Part shown: positions 28,841 to 36,458 of the stretch, piece by piece
How the letters are laid out: every line of letters starts with the position of its first letter
Numbering within the stretch: the stretch's first letter is position 1
The notes under the pieces: generated by a model
Seen by the model: the letters and a program-made list of their open reading frames with translations, nothing else
Database searches by the model: none
Told to the model about the DNA's origin: nothing
Origin: Micromonospora sp. NBC_01740
GTDB taxonomy: Bacteria > Actinomycetota > Actinomycetes > Mycobacteriales > Micromonosporaceae
Direction of reading: 5' to 3'
Assembly (NCBI RefSeq): GCF_035920365.1
Contig: NZ_CP109150.1
Location: 2,728,001 to 2,792,000, forward strand
DNA: 64,000 nt
Program-made: the position numbers and the translations under genes

Positions 28841-29089
28841 GTGATCGTATGGGACGAGTGGCATCCGTTCCTTCGCCGGATCGTGAACGAGGGCGGCGAC
28901 ATCGGCGACGTGGCGCGTGCCATCAGAGATCACGGCGAAGGCCGGTACATCCAGGCGGGACGCGCGGCGCGAGAGGAGTTCGGCCTGCCCCTGCCCGACG
29001 TCCTGAAGATCATTGCCTGGGCCGAGGCGAAGGGTGGCGACGAGGGCCTGGCTGAACTTCGGGCGGAGATCCGCACTCCACTGAAGTGA
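28841..29089 (+). CDS. 82-residue protein coupled to the ALF-repeat gene; candidate immunity or partner protein
   Basis: A short, leaderless (no signal peptide) protein, MIVWDEWHPFLRRIVNEGG onward, predicted mostly alpha-helical and cytosolic. Its GTG follows directly after the TAA of the giant gene, with GGGAGG 6 nt upstream inside that gene's last codons, so the two are translated from one message. A small cytosolic protein encoded immediately behind a secreted multi-domain protein with a variable tail is the standard arrangement of toxin and immunity genes. No known immunity family was recognised, so the role is inferred from position only. Confidence 0.7.
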   Translation: MIVWDEWHPFLRRIVNEGGDIGDVARAIRDHGEGRYIQAGRAAREEFGLPLPDVLKIIAWAEAKGGDEGLAELRAEIRTPLK

Positions 29090-29189
29090 TCGCTGATACC
29101 TGTCTCCTCCGAGCGGACGTACGAGTTCGGACGGCCTGGGTGATGTGACCCGCTGATTCCGATCGCTGGGCGTCTGTGATGGTGAACCT

Positions 29190-29231
29190 CCCGAGCGGGA
29201 GTGCCTCTGGTTCGAGGCGCTCCCGCTCGGG
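29190..29231 (+). terminator. Long hairpin terminator after the ALF-repeat operon
   Basis: Arms of 18 nt (CCCGAGCGGGAGTGCCTC and GAGGCGCTCCCGCTCGGG) pair fully with one U-G wobble around a TGGTTC loop. It lies 100 bp after the 82-codon gene and ends that transcription unit. Confidence 0.8.
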
Positions 29232-29323
29232 CGCATCCCGCCCCGCCTTCCGCTCGCCCACTTCACCGGCGCCGGCGCCAGCTTCCACTACACCTGACCG
29301 CCTGCGGCTGGTAGAACCCTTGC

Positions 29324-30157
29324 GTGGACGCAACGAAGCTCCGACGGGCCATCGCCCGCACCCCCCTCGCCCCCGTCGCGGCCTTCCCCAAGCGCCTGGC
29401 CCGCGTCGTCCGCCACGACGCCAAGGTGCTGCGCACCTCGGCCCGCTGGCTGGTCACCTCACGGGAGCACCACAACTACACGTACGAGCTGACCAAGCTG
29501 AGCCGGCACCACCTCGCCTGGTTCGTCAGCGTGGTCTGCGACGTGCCCGTCAAGCAGGTCCGCGCGTACTTTGCCGAGATCGAGTCGGACGACGCGCTGC
29601 GCCGGCACATCGAGTCCGCCACCGCCGGCGCCGCCCGCCGGGGCCTGGCCGACCGGCAGGTCCGCTACGCCCGCCGCATCGGGTGGTACGCCATCGTGCG
29701 CGCCACGAAGCCGACGCACGTGGTCGAGACCGGCGTCGACAAGGGGCTCGGCAGTTGCGTGCTCGCCGCCGCGCTGTTGCGCAACGCCGCCGACGGGCAG
29801 CCCGGCCGGGTCACCTCGCTGGACATCAACCCGGAGGCCGGCTACCTCGCCCGCACCGCGCCCTGGTCGGAGGTGGTCGACCTGGTGATCGGGGACTCGA
29901 TCGCCTCCATCGCCGCGCTGGACCGGCCGGTCGACCTCTTCCTGCACGACAGCGACCACAGCCGGGCCCACGAGAAGCGCGAGTTCGAGGCCGTCGAGAC
30001 CAAGTTGGCGCCGGGCGCGATCCTGCTCACCGACAACGTCACCGCCACCAACGTCCTCGCCGAGCACGCCGAGCGCACCGGCCGGCGGTTCCTCGCCTAC
30101 CGGGAGACCCCCGCCAACCACTGGTACCCGGGCGACGGCATCGGCGTCGCCTGGTGA
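29324..30157 (+). CDS. Class I SAM-dependent methyltransferase
   Basis: A 277-residue protein with a basic N-terminal 90 residues and a Rossmann-type methyltransferase domain from about residue 130. Motif I reads THVVETGVDKGLGS, motif II VTSLDINPEAG with the ribose-binding Asp, then GDSIASI and DLFLHDSDHS (a DxxHs pattern close to O-methyltransferase metal sites), and a late GAILLTDNVT. The family (Methyltransf_24-like) includes sugar and small-molecule O-methyltransferases; substrate unknown. GTG start at 29324 without a strong ribosome site. Confidence 0.85.
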   Translation: MDATKLRRAIARTPLAPVAAFPKRLARVVRHDAKVLRTSARWLVTSREHHNYTYELTKLSRHHLAWFVSVVCDVPVKQVRAYFAEIESDDALRRHIESATAGAARRGLADRQVRYARRIGWYAIVRATKPTHVVETGVDKGLGSCVLAAALLRNAADGQPGRVTSLDINPEAGYLARTAPWSEVVDLVIGDSIASIAALDRPVDLFLHDSDHSRAHEKREFEAVETKLAPGAILLTDNVTATNVLAEHAERTGRRFLAYRETPANHWYPGDGIGVAW

Positions 30158-30301
30158 TCGCGGTCGTGCGGGCCGGGTCGGCGCGAGGTGCCGGAGGCCC
30201 TCGACCAGCCGGGGCACGCTGAACGGGCGTCCCACGCGACGACGCCGGCACGGGAGCAGGCGGGGGCGACGGCCGCGCGCGGGCCGTGGCAGGGTGGGCG
30301 G

Positions 30302-31120
30302 ATGCGGTTGAGCGCCATCCACACGTACCCCGTCAAGGGTTGTCGCCGGCTCGACCACGACGTCGCGGGCGTCGAGCCGTGGGGCCTGGCCGGCGACCGG
30401 CGCTGGATGATCGTCGACGCGGACGGCGTCGGCGTCACCCAGCGGGAGACGACCCGCCTGGTCGGCCTGCACGCCACGCCCCACGACGGTGGCCTGCTGC
30501 TGCGCGCCGAGGGGCACGACGACCTGGCCGTGCCCGAGCCGGTCGGCGGCGAACCCGTCGCGGTGCGGACCTTCCGCAACCGCAAGCTGCCCGTCCCCGC
30601 GCTCCCCGCCGGGCCGGCGGCCGACGCCTGGATCGGCGCGCTGCTGGGCCGCGCCGTCCGGCTGGTCTGGCTCGCCCGACCGACCCGGCACATCCCGCCG
30701 GGGGACCGGGAGCACGACACCGGTGAGCAGGTCAGCTTCGCCGACGCCTACCCGCTGCTGCTGGCCACCGCCGCCTCGCTCGACGCGCTTAACGGGTGGC
30801 TCGCCGAGGCCGGCGAGGAGCCCGTGCCGATGGCGCGGTTCCGCCCCAACCTGGTGGTGGAGGGCGCGTCGGCCTGGGCCGAGGACGACTGGGTCGGCCG
30901 CCGGCTGCGCATCGGCGCCGCCCGCTTCCGCGCCGCCGGGCCGTGCGACCGCTGCGTGGTCACCACCACCGACCAGGAGACGGGGGTACGCGGGAAGGAG
31001 CCGTTGCGCACCCTCGCCCGGCACCGCAAGGTCCGGCAGAAGCTCCTGTTCGGACTCCACCTCGTTCCCGCGGCCCCGGGCAGCGTCGCGCTCGGCGACG
31101 AGCTGGTGGTGGAGGACTGA
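30302..31120 (+). CDS. MOSC domain protein
   Basis: A 272-residue protein with an N-terminal MOSC beta-barrel (IHTYPVKGCRRLDHDVAGVEPWGLAGDRRWMIVD) and a C-terminal MOSC domain containing FRPNLVVEG and the conserved cysteine segment GPCDRCVVTTTDQETG. This is the YcbX/mARC architecture: a molybdenum-cofactor enzyme reducing N-hydroxylated compounds, usually with a ferredoxin or cytochrome partner. The CDRC motif carries the Moco-ligand cysteine. No Moco genes are nearby. ATG at 30302; upstream open frame is not credible. Confidence 0.88.
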   Translation: MRLSAIHTYPVKGCRRLDHDVAGVEPWGLAGDRRWMIVDADGVGVTQRETTRLVGLHATPHDGGLLLRAEGHDDLAVPEPVGGEPVAVRTFRNRKLPVPALPAGPAADAWIGALLGRAVRLVWLARPTRHIPPGDREHDTGEQVSFADAYPLLLATAASLDALNGWLAEAGEEPVPMARFRPNLVVEGASAWAEDDWVGRRLRIGAARFRAAGPCDRCVVTTTDQETGVRGKEPLRTLARHRKVRQKLLFGLHLVPAAPGSVALGDELVVED

Positions 31121-31244
31121 CCGGCGGCCCGGCGGCTCGCTTCGCGCGCCGGCGGGCGGACCCTCGCGCGTGGCGGCCCTCGGCGCGGCGCGGCGGCCCG
31201 GCGGACTTGTCCGCCCCGGCGGCGGTACGGCAGCATCGACCGGC

Positions 31245-32215
31245 GTGACCGACGGTACCGCTCCCACGGCAGACCTGCGCGCCCCCGGACGCCGCCGCGC
31301 GCCACGCTCCCGGGCTCCCCGCCGGCTCGCCGTCGGCGGTGTCGCGGTGCTCGCGGCGGTGCTCGGCCTCAGCCTGGCCCTGCGCTCCGGGCCCACCCCC
31401 GCCTGCGCCGCGCCGCCGGCCCTCGCCGCGCCGCCCGCCGCCGGCGTCGTCCACAAGGGACAGGCCACCTTCTACGACTCGGAGGGCGCCGGCGGGAACT
31501 GCTCCTACCCGGCCGCGCCCGCGAACCGGCTCTACGTCGCGTTGGGCCCCGACGCGTACGCGGCTGGCGCGGCCTGCGGCGGCTACCTCGACGTGACCGG
31601 CCCGCAGGGCAACTCGTCATGGACCAGTGCCCGGAGTGCGCCGACGGGCACCTCGACCTCTCCCGGGAGGCGTTCGCCCGGATCGCCAACCCCGCGGAGG
31701 GGGTCGTGCGGGTCAGCTACCGCGCGGTGGTCGACCCGCCGCTGACCGGCCCGCTCACCTTCCGGATGAAGGAGGGCTCGTCGCGGTGGTGGTTCGCCGT
31801 CCTGGTCGCCGGCCACGGCAACCCGCTGCGCGCCGTCGAGGTGCGGCCGGTAGGCGCCGGTGGCTGGCGCTCGGCGGCGCGAGAGGACTACAACTACTGG
31901 CTCGTCCCGTCCGGCGCCGGGCCCGGCCCGTACGAGATCCGGGTCACCGACACCCGGGGTCACCGGGTCACCGCCACCGGCGTCCGGATGGCGCCGGGGC
32001 AGGTTCAACGCGGCACGGTCCGGATGTACGGCCGGGGTGGCGCCGCCGCGACCCGCCCACCGTCGCCCACGCGGCCCCCCTCGGCCCGGCCCGATCCGAC
32101 CGCCACGGCCCCGGCGACCCCGTCGGCGATGCGGTCCCCCGGCCGGCCGGTGGCGGAGGCTGCGGTCGAGCCTTCCGCGCTCGCGTCCACGTCGCCGCGC
32201 GCCTGCGGGGGCTGA
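31245..32215 (+). pseudogene. Expansin-like protein (EXLX1 type), frameshifted
   Basis: Two overlapping frames together encode one expansin. The first (from GTG 31245) has a signal-anchor and the start of the double-psi barrel, GQATFYDSEGAGGNCSYP to GGYLDVTGPQGNS. The second continues in another frame from about 31619 with MDQCPECADGHLDLSREAF, the rest of domain 1, and then the cellulose-binding domain 2 (SSRWWFAVLVAGHGNPL, EDYNYWLVPSGAG). Homologous expansins have about three residues (like VRVLV) joining GNS to the MDQCPEC block. Roughly 10 nt, or another 3n+1 number, appear missing near 31608-31616. This is either a true inactivation or a sequencing/assembly error in a GC-rich stretch. A Pro/Thr/Ala tail ends the second frame. 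Confidence 0.8.
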
Positions 32216-32228
32216 GGGCGGGCCCGGC

Positions 32229-32768
32229 TCAGCGCGCGGGTGCCGGCGGGGCGGTCAGGTCCAGCCACATGAGGATCTCGTCGCGGTCGTCGCCGGGGGC
32301 GACCCGCAGCGCGCCGGGCAGCCGCCCGATCTCCCGGTAACCGAGCCCCCGGTAGAACCGGTCGAGCCCCAGCCCGTCCCGGACGGTCACGTGCAGCGCC
32401 TCCCAGCGCATCCCGCGGCCGAGGCGCTCGGCCTCGCGCATCAGCGCGGCGCCGTACCCGTTGCCCTGGGTGTCCGGGTGGACCATCACCCGCTTCAGCA
32501 CGCACCAGTGCGCCTTCAGGTCGAACCGGTTGTCGCAGAAGATCAGCGCGGCGACGGGCCGCTCACCCGAGTACCCCACGAGGAGGCGGTCCGGGCCCTC
32601 CGCGATGCCGGCGAAGGTGGGATCCGCCGTGTGCCGTACGTCGGCGACGGTGACCGGCGGCACGAAGCCGACCGCCCCGCCGGCGTTGGTGACGTCGACC
32701 CAGAGGGCGACGATCCGTTCCCGCAACTCGGGGGTCAGCTCGGGATCGAGGACGAAGCGCAGGCTCAC
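32229..32768 (-). CDS. GNAT-family N-acetyltransferase
   Basis: A 179-residue acetyl-CoA-dependent N-acetyltransferase. The central segment KRVMVHPDTQGNGYGAALMREAERLG carries the V-x-P and Q-x-x-G-x-G/A acetyl-CoA pyrophosphate loop, and the C-terminal DRFYRGLGYREIGRLPG is the usual motif B. The substrate cannot be deduced. GTG at 32768 gives a normal family length; the longer frame reaching 32876 would run into the tRNA-Leu gene. Convergent with the expansin pseudogene (12 bp between stops). Confidence 0.88.
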   Translation of the reverse strand: MSLRFVLDPELTPELRERIVALWVDVTNAGGAVGFVPPVTVADVRHTADPTFAGIAEGPDRLLVGYSGERPVAALIFCDNRFDLKAHWCVLKRVMVHPDTQGNGYGAALMREAERLGRGMRWEALHVTVRDGLGLDRFYRGLGYREIGRLPGALRVAPGDDRDEILMWLDLTAPPAPAR

Positions 32769-32835
32769 CCGGTAATCCTGACCGCGCGGGCCCCGCGCCG
32801 ACCCGCGATCGTGACGCGCGCGACAGGGCGTTCGG

Positions 32836-32918
32836 TGCGGGAGGGGGGATTCGAACCCCCACGTCCTTTCGGACAATAGGACCTAAACCTACCGCGGCTG
32901 CCGTTACGCCACTCCCGC
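32836..32918 (-). tRNA. tRNA-Leu (anticodon UAG)
   Basis: Reading the minus strand, a 7-bp acceptor stem GCGGGAG/CTCCCGC encloses a D arm, an anticodon loop TTTAGGT with anticodon TAG, a long class II variable arm (TGTCCGAAAGGACG) and the T arm GGGGGTTCGAATCCCCC. The 3' CCA is not encoded. The gene is 83 nt long. Confidence 0.95.
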
Positions 32919-32985
32919 TGACCCGCTGAGTCTAGAGTGTCGCGCCGATCCGGTGGTGGGCTCGGTACCGGCGCGGGCGGCGACC

Positions 32986-33462
32986 TCAGTCCAGCCCGAG
33001 ATCCCGGCGCAGCTTGGCGACGTGGCCGGTGGCCTTCACGTTGTAGAGCGCGCGCTCGATCTTGCCGTCCGCGTCGATGACGAAGGTCGAGCGGATCACG
33101 CCGGTCACCGTCCTGCCGTACGACTGCTTCTCGCCGTACGCGCCGTAGGCGGTCAGCACGGACCTGTCGGTGTCGGCGACCAGCGGGAAGGTGATGGCGT
33201 CGCGCTCGCGGAACTTCGTCAGCTTCTCCGGCTTGTCGGGCGAGATCCCGACGACCTCGTAGCCGGCGGCCTGGAGCGAGGCGAGCGAGTCGCGGAAGTC
33301 GCAGGCCTGCTTGGTGCAGCCGGGCGTCATGGCCGCCGGGTAGGCGTACAGCACGACCTTGCGGCCGCGCAGGTCGGTCAGCGAGAGCGTCTCGCCGGTG
33401 TCGGTGGGGAGGCTGAACTCGGGCGCGGGGTCACCGGGGGAGAGGCGGTCGGGCGCGGTCAT
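32986..33462 (-). CDS. bcp: Thioredoxin-dependent thiol peroxidase (peroxiredoxin Q/BCP)
   Basis: A 158-residue peroxiredoxin that reduces hydrogen peroxide and organic hydroperoxides using thioredoxin. The active-site region AAMTPGCTKQACDFRDSL has both the peroxidatic Cys and a second Cys five residues later, the resolving arrangement of the atypical 2-Cys BCP subgroup. The family's usual PxxxTPGC is seen, with Tyr/Pro context VVLYAYPAA. Full length. Monocistronic, next to tRNA-Leu. Confidence 0.95.
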   Translation of the reverse strand: MTAPDRLSPGDPAPEFSLPTDTGETLSLTDLRGRKVVLYAYPAAMTPGCTKQACDFRDSLASLQAAGYEVVGISPDKPEKLTKFRERDAITFPLVADTDRSVLTAYGAYGEKQSYGRTVTGVIRSTFVIDADGKIERALYNVKATGHVAKLRRDLGLD

Positions 33463-33622
33463 GGCACGACCCTACCGCCGGCCCCGGCCGTCCCCGGACG
33501 GCACGCCGACCCCGACGGGAGCGCGTCCCGGCCGCCTCCGGGACGGCGCGCCGACCCGGCCGGGACGCCGCCCCGGCCGGCATGCCGGGTCGGGCGGCGG
33601 ACGCGCAATCGGGCGTACGCCA

Positions 33623-33641
33623 GTTGCCAACTCTTGGCAAC
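33623..33641. promoter_or_regulatory. Nur-box-like operator upstream of the ECF metal transporter
   Basis: GTTGCCAACTCTTGGCAAC is a perfect 8-bp inverted repeat with a 3-nt spacer. Its TTGC-N9-GCAA skeleton equals that of the nickel-responsive Fur-family regulator Nur of Streptomyces (TTGCaa-N5-ttGCAA). It lies 82 bp before the cbiM start. TTGGCA at 33634-33639 and TAGGCT at 33658-33663 (18-bp spacing) could be the -35 and -10, which would place the operator over the promoter, as expected for a repressor. Confidence 0.6.
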
Positions 33642-33722
33642 AGCCAAGCTCGGGAAATAGGCTGACGTCAACGGCCAGGCCTGGCCGGGCGACGCGTGGG
33701 AGGCCGCGTGGAGAACCTGGCG

Positions 33723-34424
33723 ATGCACATCTCGAACGGGATCGTCGACGGTCCCGTCGCGGCGGTGTTCGCGGCGGTGGCGCTGCTCGCGATGACGTTC
33801 TGCGTCCTGCGCGGCAGGCGTGACCTGGACGACCGGTTGGCCCCGATGGCCGGGCTCGTCGCGGCCTTCATCTTCGCCGTGCAGATGCTCAACTTCCCGA
33901 TCTTCACCGCCGGCGTCAGCGGTCACCTGCTCGGCGGGGCGCTCGCCGCGATGCTGGTGGGGCCGTGGGTCGGCGCACTCTGCGTGGCCGTGGTGCTGGT
34001 CGTGCAGGCGCTCGTCTTCGGCGACGGCGGCGTGGCCATGCTCGGGCTCAACATCACCAACATGGCCGTGCTCGGCACCGCCGCGGCGTACCTGCTGATC
34101 GCGCTGCTGCTCCGGGTGCTGCCGCGCACCCCGGCCGGCCTGGGCGTGACCGCCTTCGTCTCCGCGCTGGTCAGCGTGGTGGTCGCGTCGATGGGCTTCG
34201 TGCTCCAGTACCAGCTCGGCGGCACCACCGACCTCGGCGGCAACCTGGGCGGTCTGGCCGGCACGATGGCCGGCGTGCACCTGCTGATCGGCATCGGCGA
34301 GGGCCTGATCACCGCGACCACGGTGGTCACCGTCGCGAAGGTACGGCCCGATCTCGTCTACGCGCTGCGCGGGCTGCGCGCGGCGTCCACGCCCGCCGTC
34401 CCGGCCGTCGGAGGTGTCCGGTGA
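33723..34424 (+). CDS. cbiM: ECF cobalt/nickel transporter substrate-binding component (CbiM/NikM)
   Basis: A 233-residue membrane protein with about seven helices. In this family the mature N-terminus Met-His is a metal ligand; the ATG at 33723 gives exactly MHISNGIVDGP with His2 in place and has GGAG 9 nt upstream. Starts at GTG 33696 or 33708 would bury this motif and are rejected for that reason. Another conserved region is the LGGNLGGLAGTMAGVHLLIGIGEGLIT block. It binds Co2+ or Ni2+ and works with the following three genes. The Nur-like box upstream favours nickel. Confidence 0.93.
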   Translation: MHISNGIVDGPVAAVFAAVALLAMTFCVLRGRRDLDDRLAPMAGLVAAFIFAVQMLNFPIFTAGVSGHLLGGALAAMLVGPWVGALCVAVVLVVQALVFGDGGVAMLGLNITNMAVLGTAAAYLLIALLLRVLPRTPAGLGVTAFVSALVSVVVASMGFVLQYQLGGTTDLGGNLGGLAGTMAGVHLLIGIGEGLITATTVVTVAKVRPDLVYALRGLRAASTPAVPAVGGVR

Positions 34425-34813
34425 GGAAGCGCTCCTGGGGATTCGTCGTCGGCGGGCTGCTGGTGGCCCTGCTCCTCGCCGGGGTGGTCAGCAACTTCGC
34501 CTCGTCCCACCCCGACGGGCTGGACTCGTCGCTGCGCGAGGGCTGCACCTTCGACGCCGACGACAACATCACCGGCGGCAACTGCCCCGCCCAGCGGGAG
34601 CGCGAACACGAGGTCGGCGGGCCGCTGGCCGACTACGGGGTGGCGGGGATCGACAACGAGTTCCTCTCCACCGGCCTGTCCGGCGTCCTCGGCGTGCTGC
34701 TCACCTTCGCGGTGGCCGGCGGGGCGTTCTGGCTGGTCCGCCGCCGCGGCCCCCGGGACGAGGACGCGGCTGGGGGCGCCCGCACCCCCGTCGGGGCGTC
34801 GGGTCGGGAGTAG
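34421..34813 (+). CDS. PDGLE-domain (CbiN/NikN-like) accessory component
   Basis: A 130-residue protein with an N-terminal membrane helix (about 8-25), a PDG motif in SNFASSHPDGLDSSL, an extracellular loop of ~60 residues, and a second helix (about 82-102) with a basic cytoplasmic end. PDGLE-domain proteins replace or accompany CbiN in metal ECF transporters and help load metal onto CbiM. The GTG overlaps the cbiM stop by 4 bp, so the two are coupled. Confidence 0.88.
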   Translation: MRKRSWGFVVGGLLVALLLAGVVSNFASSHPDGLDSSLREGCTFDADDNITGGNCPAQREREHEVGGPLADYGVAGIDNEFLSTGLSGVLGVLLTFAVAGGAFWLVRRRGPRDEDAAGGARTPVGASGRE

Positions 34814-34820
34814 CGACCGG

Positions 34821-35591
34821 ATGGGCGCCGGGCACGCGCACGTGCTGTACCGGGACGCCGCGTCACCGGTGCACCGGCTCCCGCCCGAGGTCAAGATCGC
34901 GGCGATGGTGGCGTTCACCCTCGCCGTGGTCGGCACCCCGCGCGAGGCGTTCTGGGCCTTCGGCGCGTACGCCCTGCTGGTCGAGGTGGTGGCGGCGCTG
35001 GCCCGGGTCGGGCCCGGCTGGCTGCTGCGCCGGTCGCTGATCGAGCTGCCGTTCGTGCTGTTCGCGGTGGCGCTGCCGTTCCTCGGCGCCGGTGAGCGGG
35101 CCGACGTGCTCGGCCTGAGCCTGTCGGTCGACGGGCTGCTCGGGGCGTGGAACATCGTCGCCAAGGGCACCCTGGGCGTGCTCGCCTCGCTGCTGCTCGC
35201 CGCGACGACCACGACCCGGGACCTGATCGTCGGCCTGGACCGGCTGCGCTGCCCGCAGATCCTCACCCAGATCGCCACGTTCATGCTGCGCTACCTGGAC
35301 GTGCTGGTGGGCGAGGCCCGCCGGATGCGGGTGGCGCGGATGTCCCGGGGCGACGATCCGCGCTTCCTGTGGCAGTTGCGCGGCTTCGCGACCGGCGTCG
35401 GCGCGCTCTTCCTGCGCGCGTTCGAACGCGGCGAGCGGGTCTACCTGGCGATGCTGTCGCGCGGCTACACCGGGCGGATGCCGGCGGTGTGGCAGGGCGC
35501 GGGCGCGGCGACCGCCGGGCAGTGGCTGGTCGCGGCCACCGTGCCGGTCCTGGCGGCCGGCATCGCCGCCACGGCCGTCGTGCTGACATGA
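34821..35591 (+). CDS. cbiQ: ECF transporter transmembrane coupling protein CbiQ
   Basis: A 256-residue EcfT-type protein. After the polar N-terminus (SPVHRLPPEVKI) come several membrane segments and two cytoplasmic coupling helices with the family's Ala-Arg-Gly-type motifs, seen here as RRMRVARMSRGDD and MLSRGYTGRMP. It connects the metal-binding CbiM to the CbiO ATPase. Starts 7 bp after the PDGLE gene and ends overlapping cbiO by 4 bp. Confidence 0.93.
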   Translation: MGAGHAHVLYRDAASPVHRLPPEVKIAAMVAFTLAVVGTPREAFWAFGAYALLVEVVAALARVGPGWLLRRSLIELPFVLFAVALPFLGAGERADVLGLSLSVDGLLGAWNIVAKGTLGVLASLLLAATTTTRDLIVGLDRLRCPQILTQIATFMLRYLDVLVGEARRMRVARMSRGDDPRFLWQLRGFATGVGALFLRAFERGERVYLAMLSRGYTGRMPAVWQGAGAATAGQWLVAATVPVLAAGIAATAVVLT

Positions 35592-36349
35592 TCGGTGCCG
35601 TGCAGACCGCCCTCTCCCTGGACGTTCGTGGTGTCCGCTACGCGTACCCGGACGGGCACGTCGCCCTGCACGGGGTGGACCTGACCGTGCCGCGCGGCGA
35701 CCGGGTGGCGCTGCTCGGCCCCAACGGCGCCGGGAAGACCACGCTGGTGCTGCACCTCAACGGCATCCTCACCCCGGCTGAGGGGAGCGTGAGCGTCGGC
35801 GGGCTGACCGTCAGCCAGGACCGGGCCACGCTCGCCGAGGTACGCCGCCGGGTGGGCATCGTCTTCCAGGATCCGGACGACCAGCTCTTCCTGCCCACGG
35901 TCGCCGAGGACGTGGCGTTCGGGCCGGCCAACCTGGGCCTGCGCGGGGCGGAGCTGTCCGCCCGGGTGGACGAGGCCCTCGCCGCGGTCGGGATGGGCGA
36001 GCACCGGGACCGCGCGCCGCACCACCTCTCCTTCGGGCAGCGGCGCCGCGTGGCGGTGGCCACCGTGCTCGCCATGCACCCGGAGATCCTGGTCCTCGAC
36101 GAACCGTCGTCCAACCTCGACCCGGCGGCCCGCCGCGAGCTGGCCGGGATCCTGCGCGCCCTGCCGGTGACGCTGCTGATGGTCACCCACGACCTGCCGT
36201 ACGCCCTGGAGCTCTGCGACCGCTCGGTCATCCTGGACGCCGGCCGCGTCGTCGCCGACGCCCCCACGGCCGACCTCCTGGCGGACGCCGACCGCCTCGC
36301 TAGCCACCGCCTCGAACTCCCCCGAGGCTTCACCCCCACCCCCCGCTGA
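35588..36349 (+). CDS. cbiO: ECF transporter ATP-binding protein CbiO
   Basis: A 253-residue ABC ATPase powering the metal transporter. Walker A LLGPNGAGKTTL, Q-loop GIVFQDPDDQLF (the DPDDQ sequence is typical of EcfA/CbiO), signature LSFGQRRRVAVA (variant of LSGGQ), Walker B EILVLDEPSSNLD and the switch histidine in MVTHDLPYAL are all present. A single ATPase gene implies a CbiO homodimer. Overlaps cbiQ by 4 bp. Complete CbiM-(PDGLE)-Q-O group I ECF transporter. Confidence 0.95.
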   Translation: MIGAVQTALSLDVRGVRYAYPDGHVALHGVDLTVPRGDRVALLGPNGAGKTTLVLHLNGILTPAEGSVSVGGLTVSQDRATLAEVRRRVGIVFQDPDDQLFLPTVAEDVAFGPANLGLRGAELSARVDEALAAVGMGEHRDRAPHHLSFGQRRRVAVATVLAMHPEILVLDEPSSNLDPAARRELAGILRALPVTLLMVTHDLPYALELCDRSVILDAGRVVADAPTADLLADADRLASHRLELPRGFTPTPR

Positions 36350-36380
36350 CGCCCCCGCACCCCCGCGCCCCACCCCGAGG

Positions 36381-36458
36381 CGTCGATCATGCACTCATGG
36401 TGCCCGATCCGACCTCTTCTGCTCCGGTTCGTCCCCCGCCACAACTCCATGATCGACG
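36381..36458. repeat. 11-bp inverted repeat spanning the end of a membrane-protein gene
   Basis: CGTCGATCATG at 36381-36391 and its exact complement CATGATCGACG at 36448-36458 flank 56 bp of different composition between the convergent cbiO and the minus-strand gene ending at 36395. The right arm falls within that gene's last codons. It could be a mobile intergenic repeat or a bidirectional terminator with a large loop. Confidence 0.5.

Noticed and set aside
24830..29266. A 1478-codon open frame antisense to the ALF-repeat gene
   Set aside because: The sense strand has signal peptide, recognisable repeats and ribosome site; the antisense frame is a low-complexity Arg/Gly/Leu product of high GC and Ala-rich codons.
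30188..30301. N-terminal extension of the MOSC protein
   Set aside because: The extension is low-complexity and would displace the conserved N-terminal MOSC motif from its usual position at the start.
33463..33722. Cobalamin riboswitch upstream of cbiM
   Set aside because: No B12-box-like core was found; the leader is short and carries a protein-operator-type palindrome instead.
33696..33722. Earlier GTG starts (33696, 33708) for cbiM
   Set aside because: They would remove the N-terminal Met-His metal-binding motif essential in this family.
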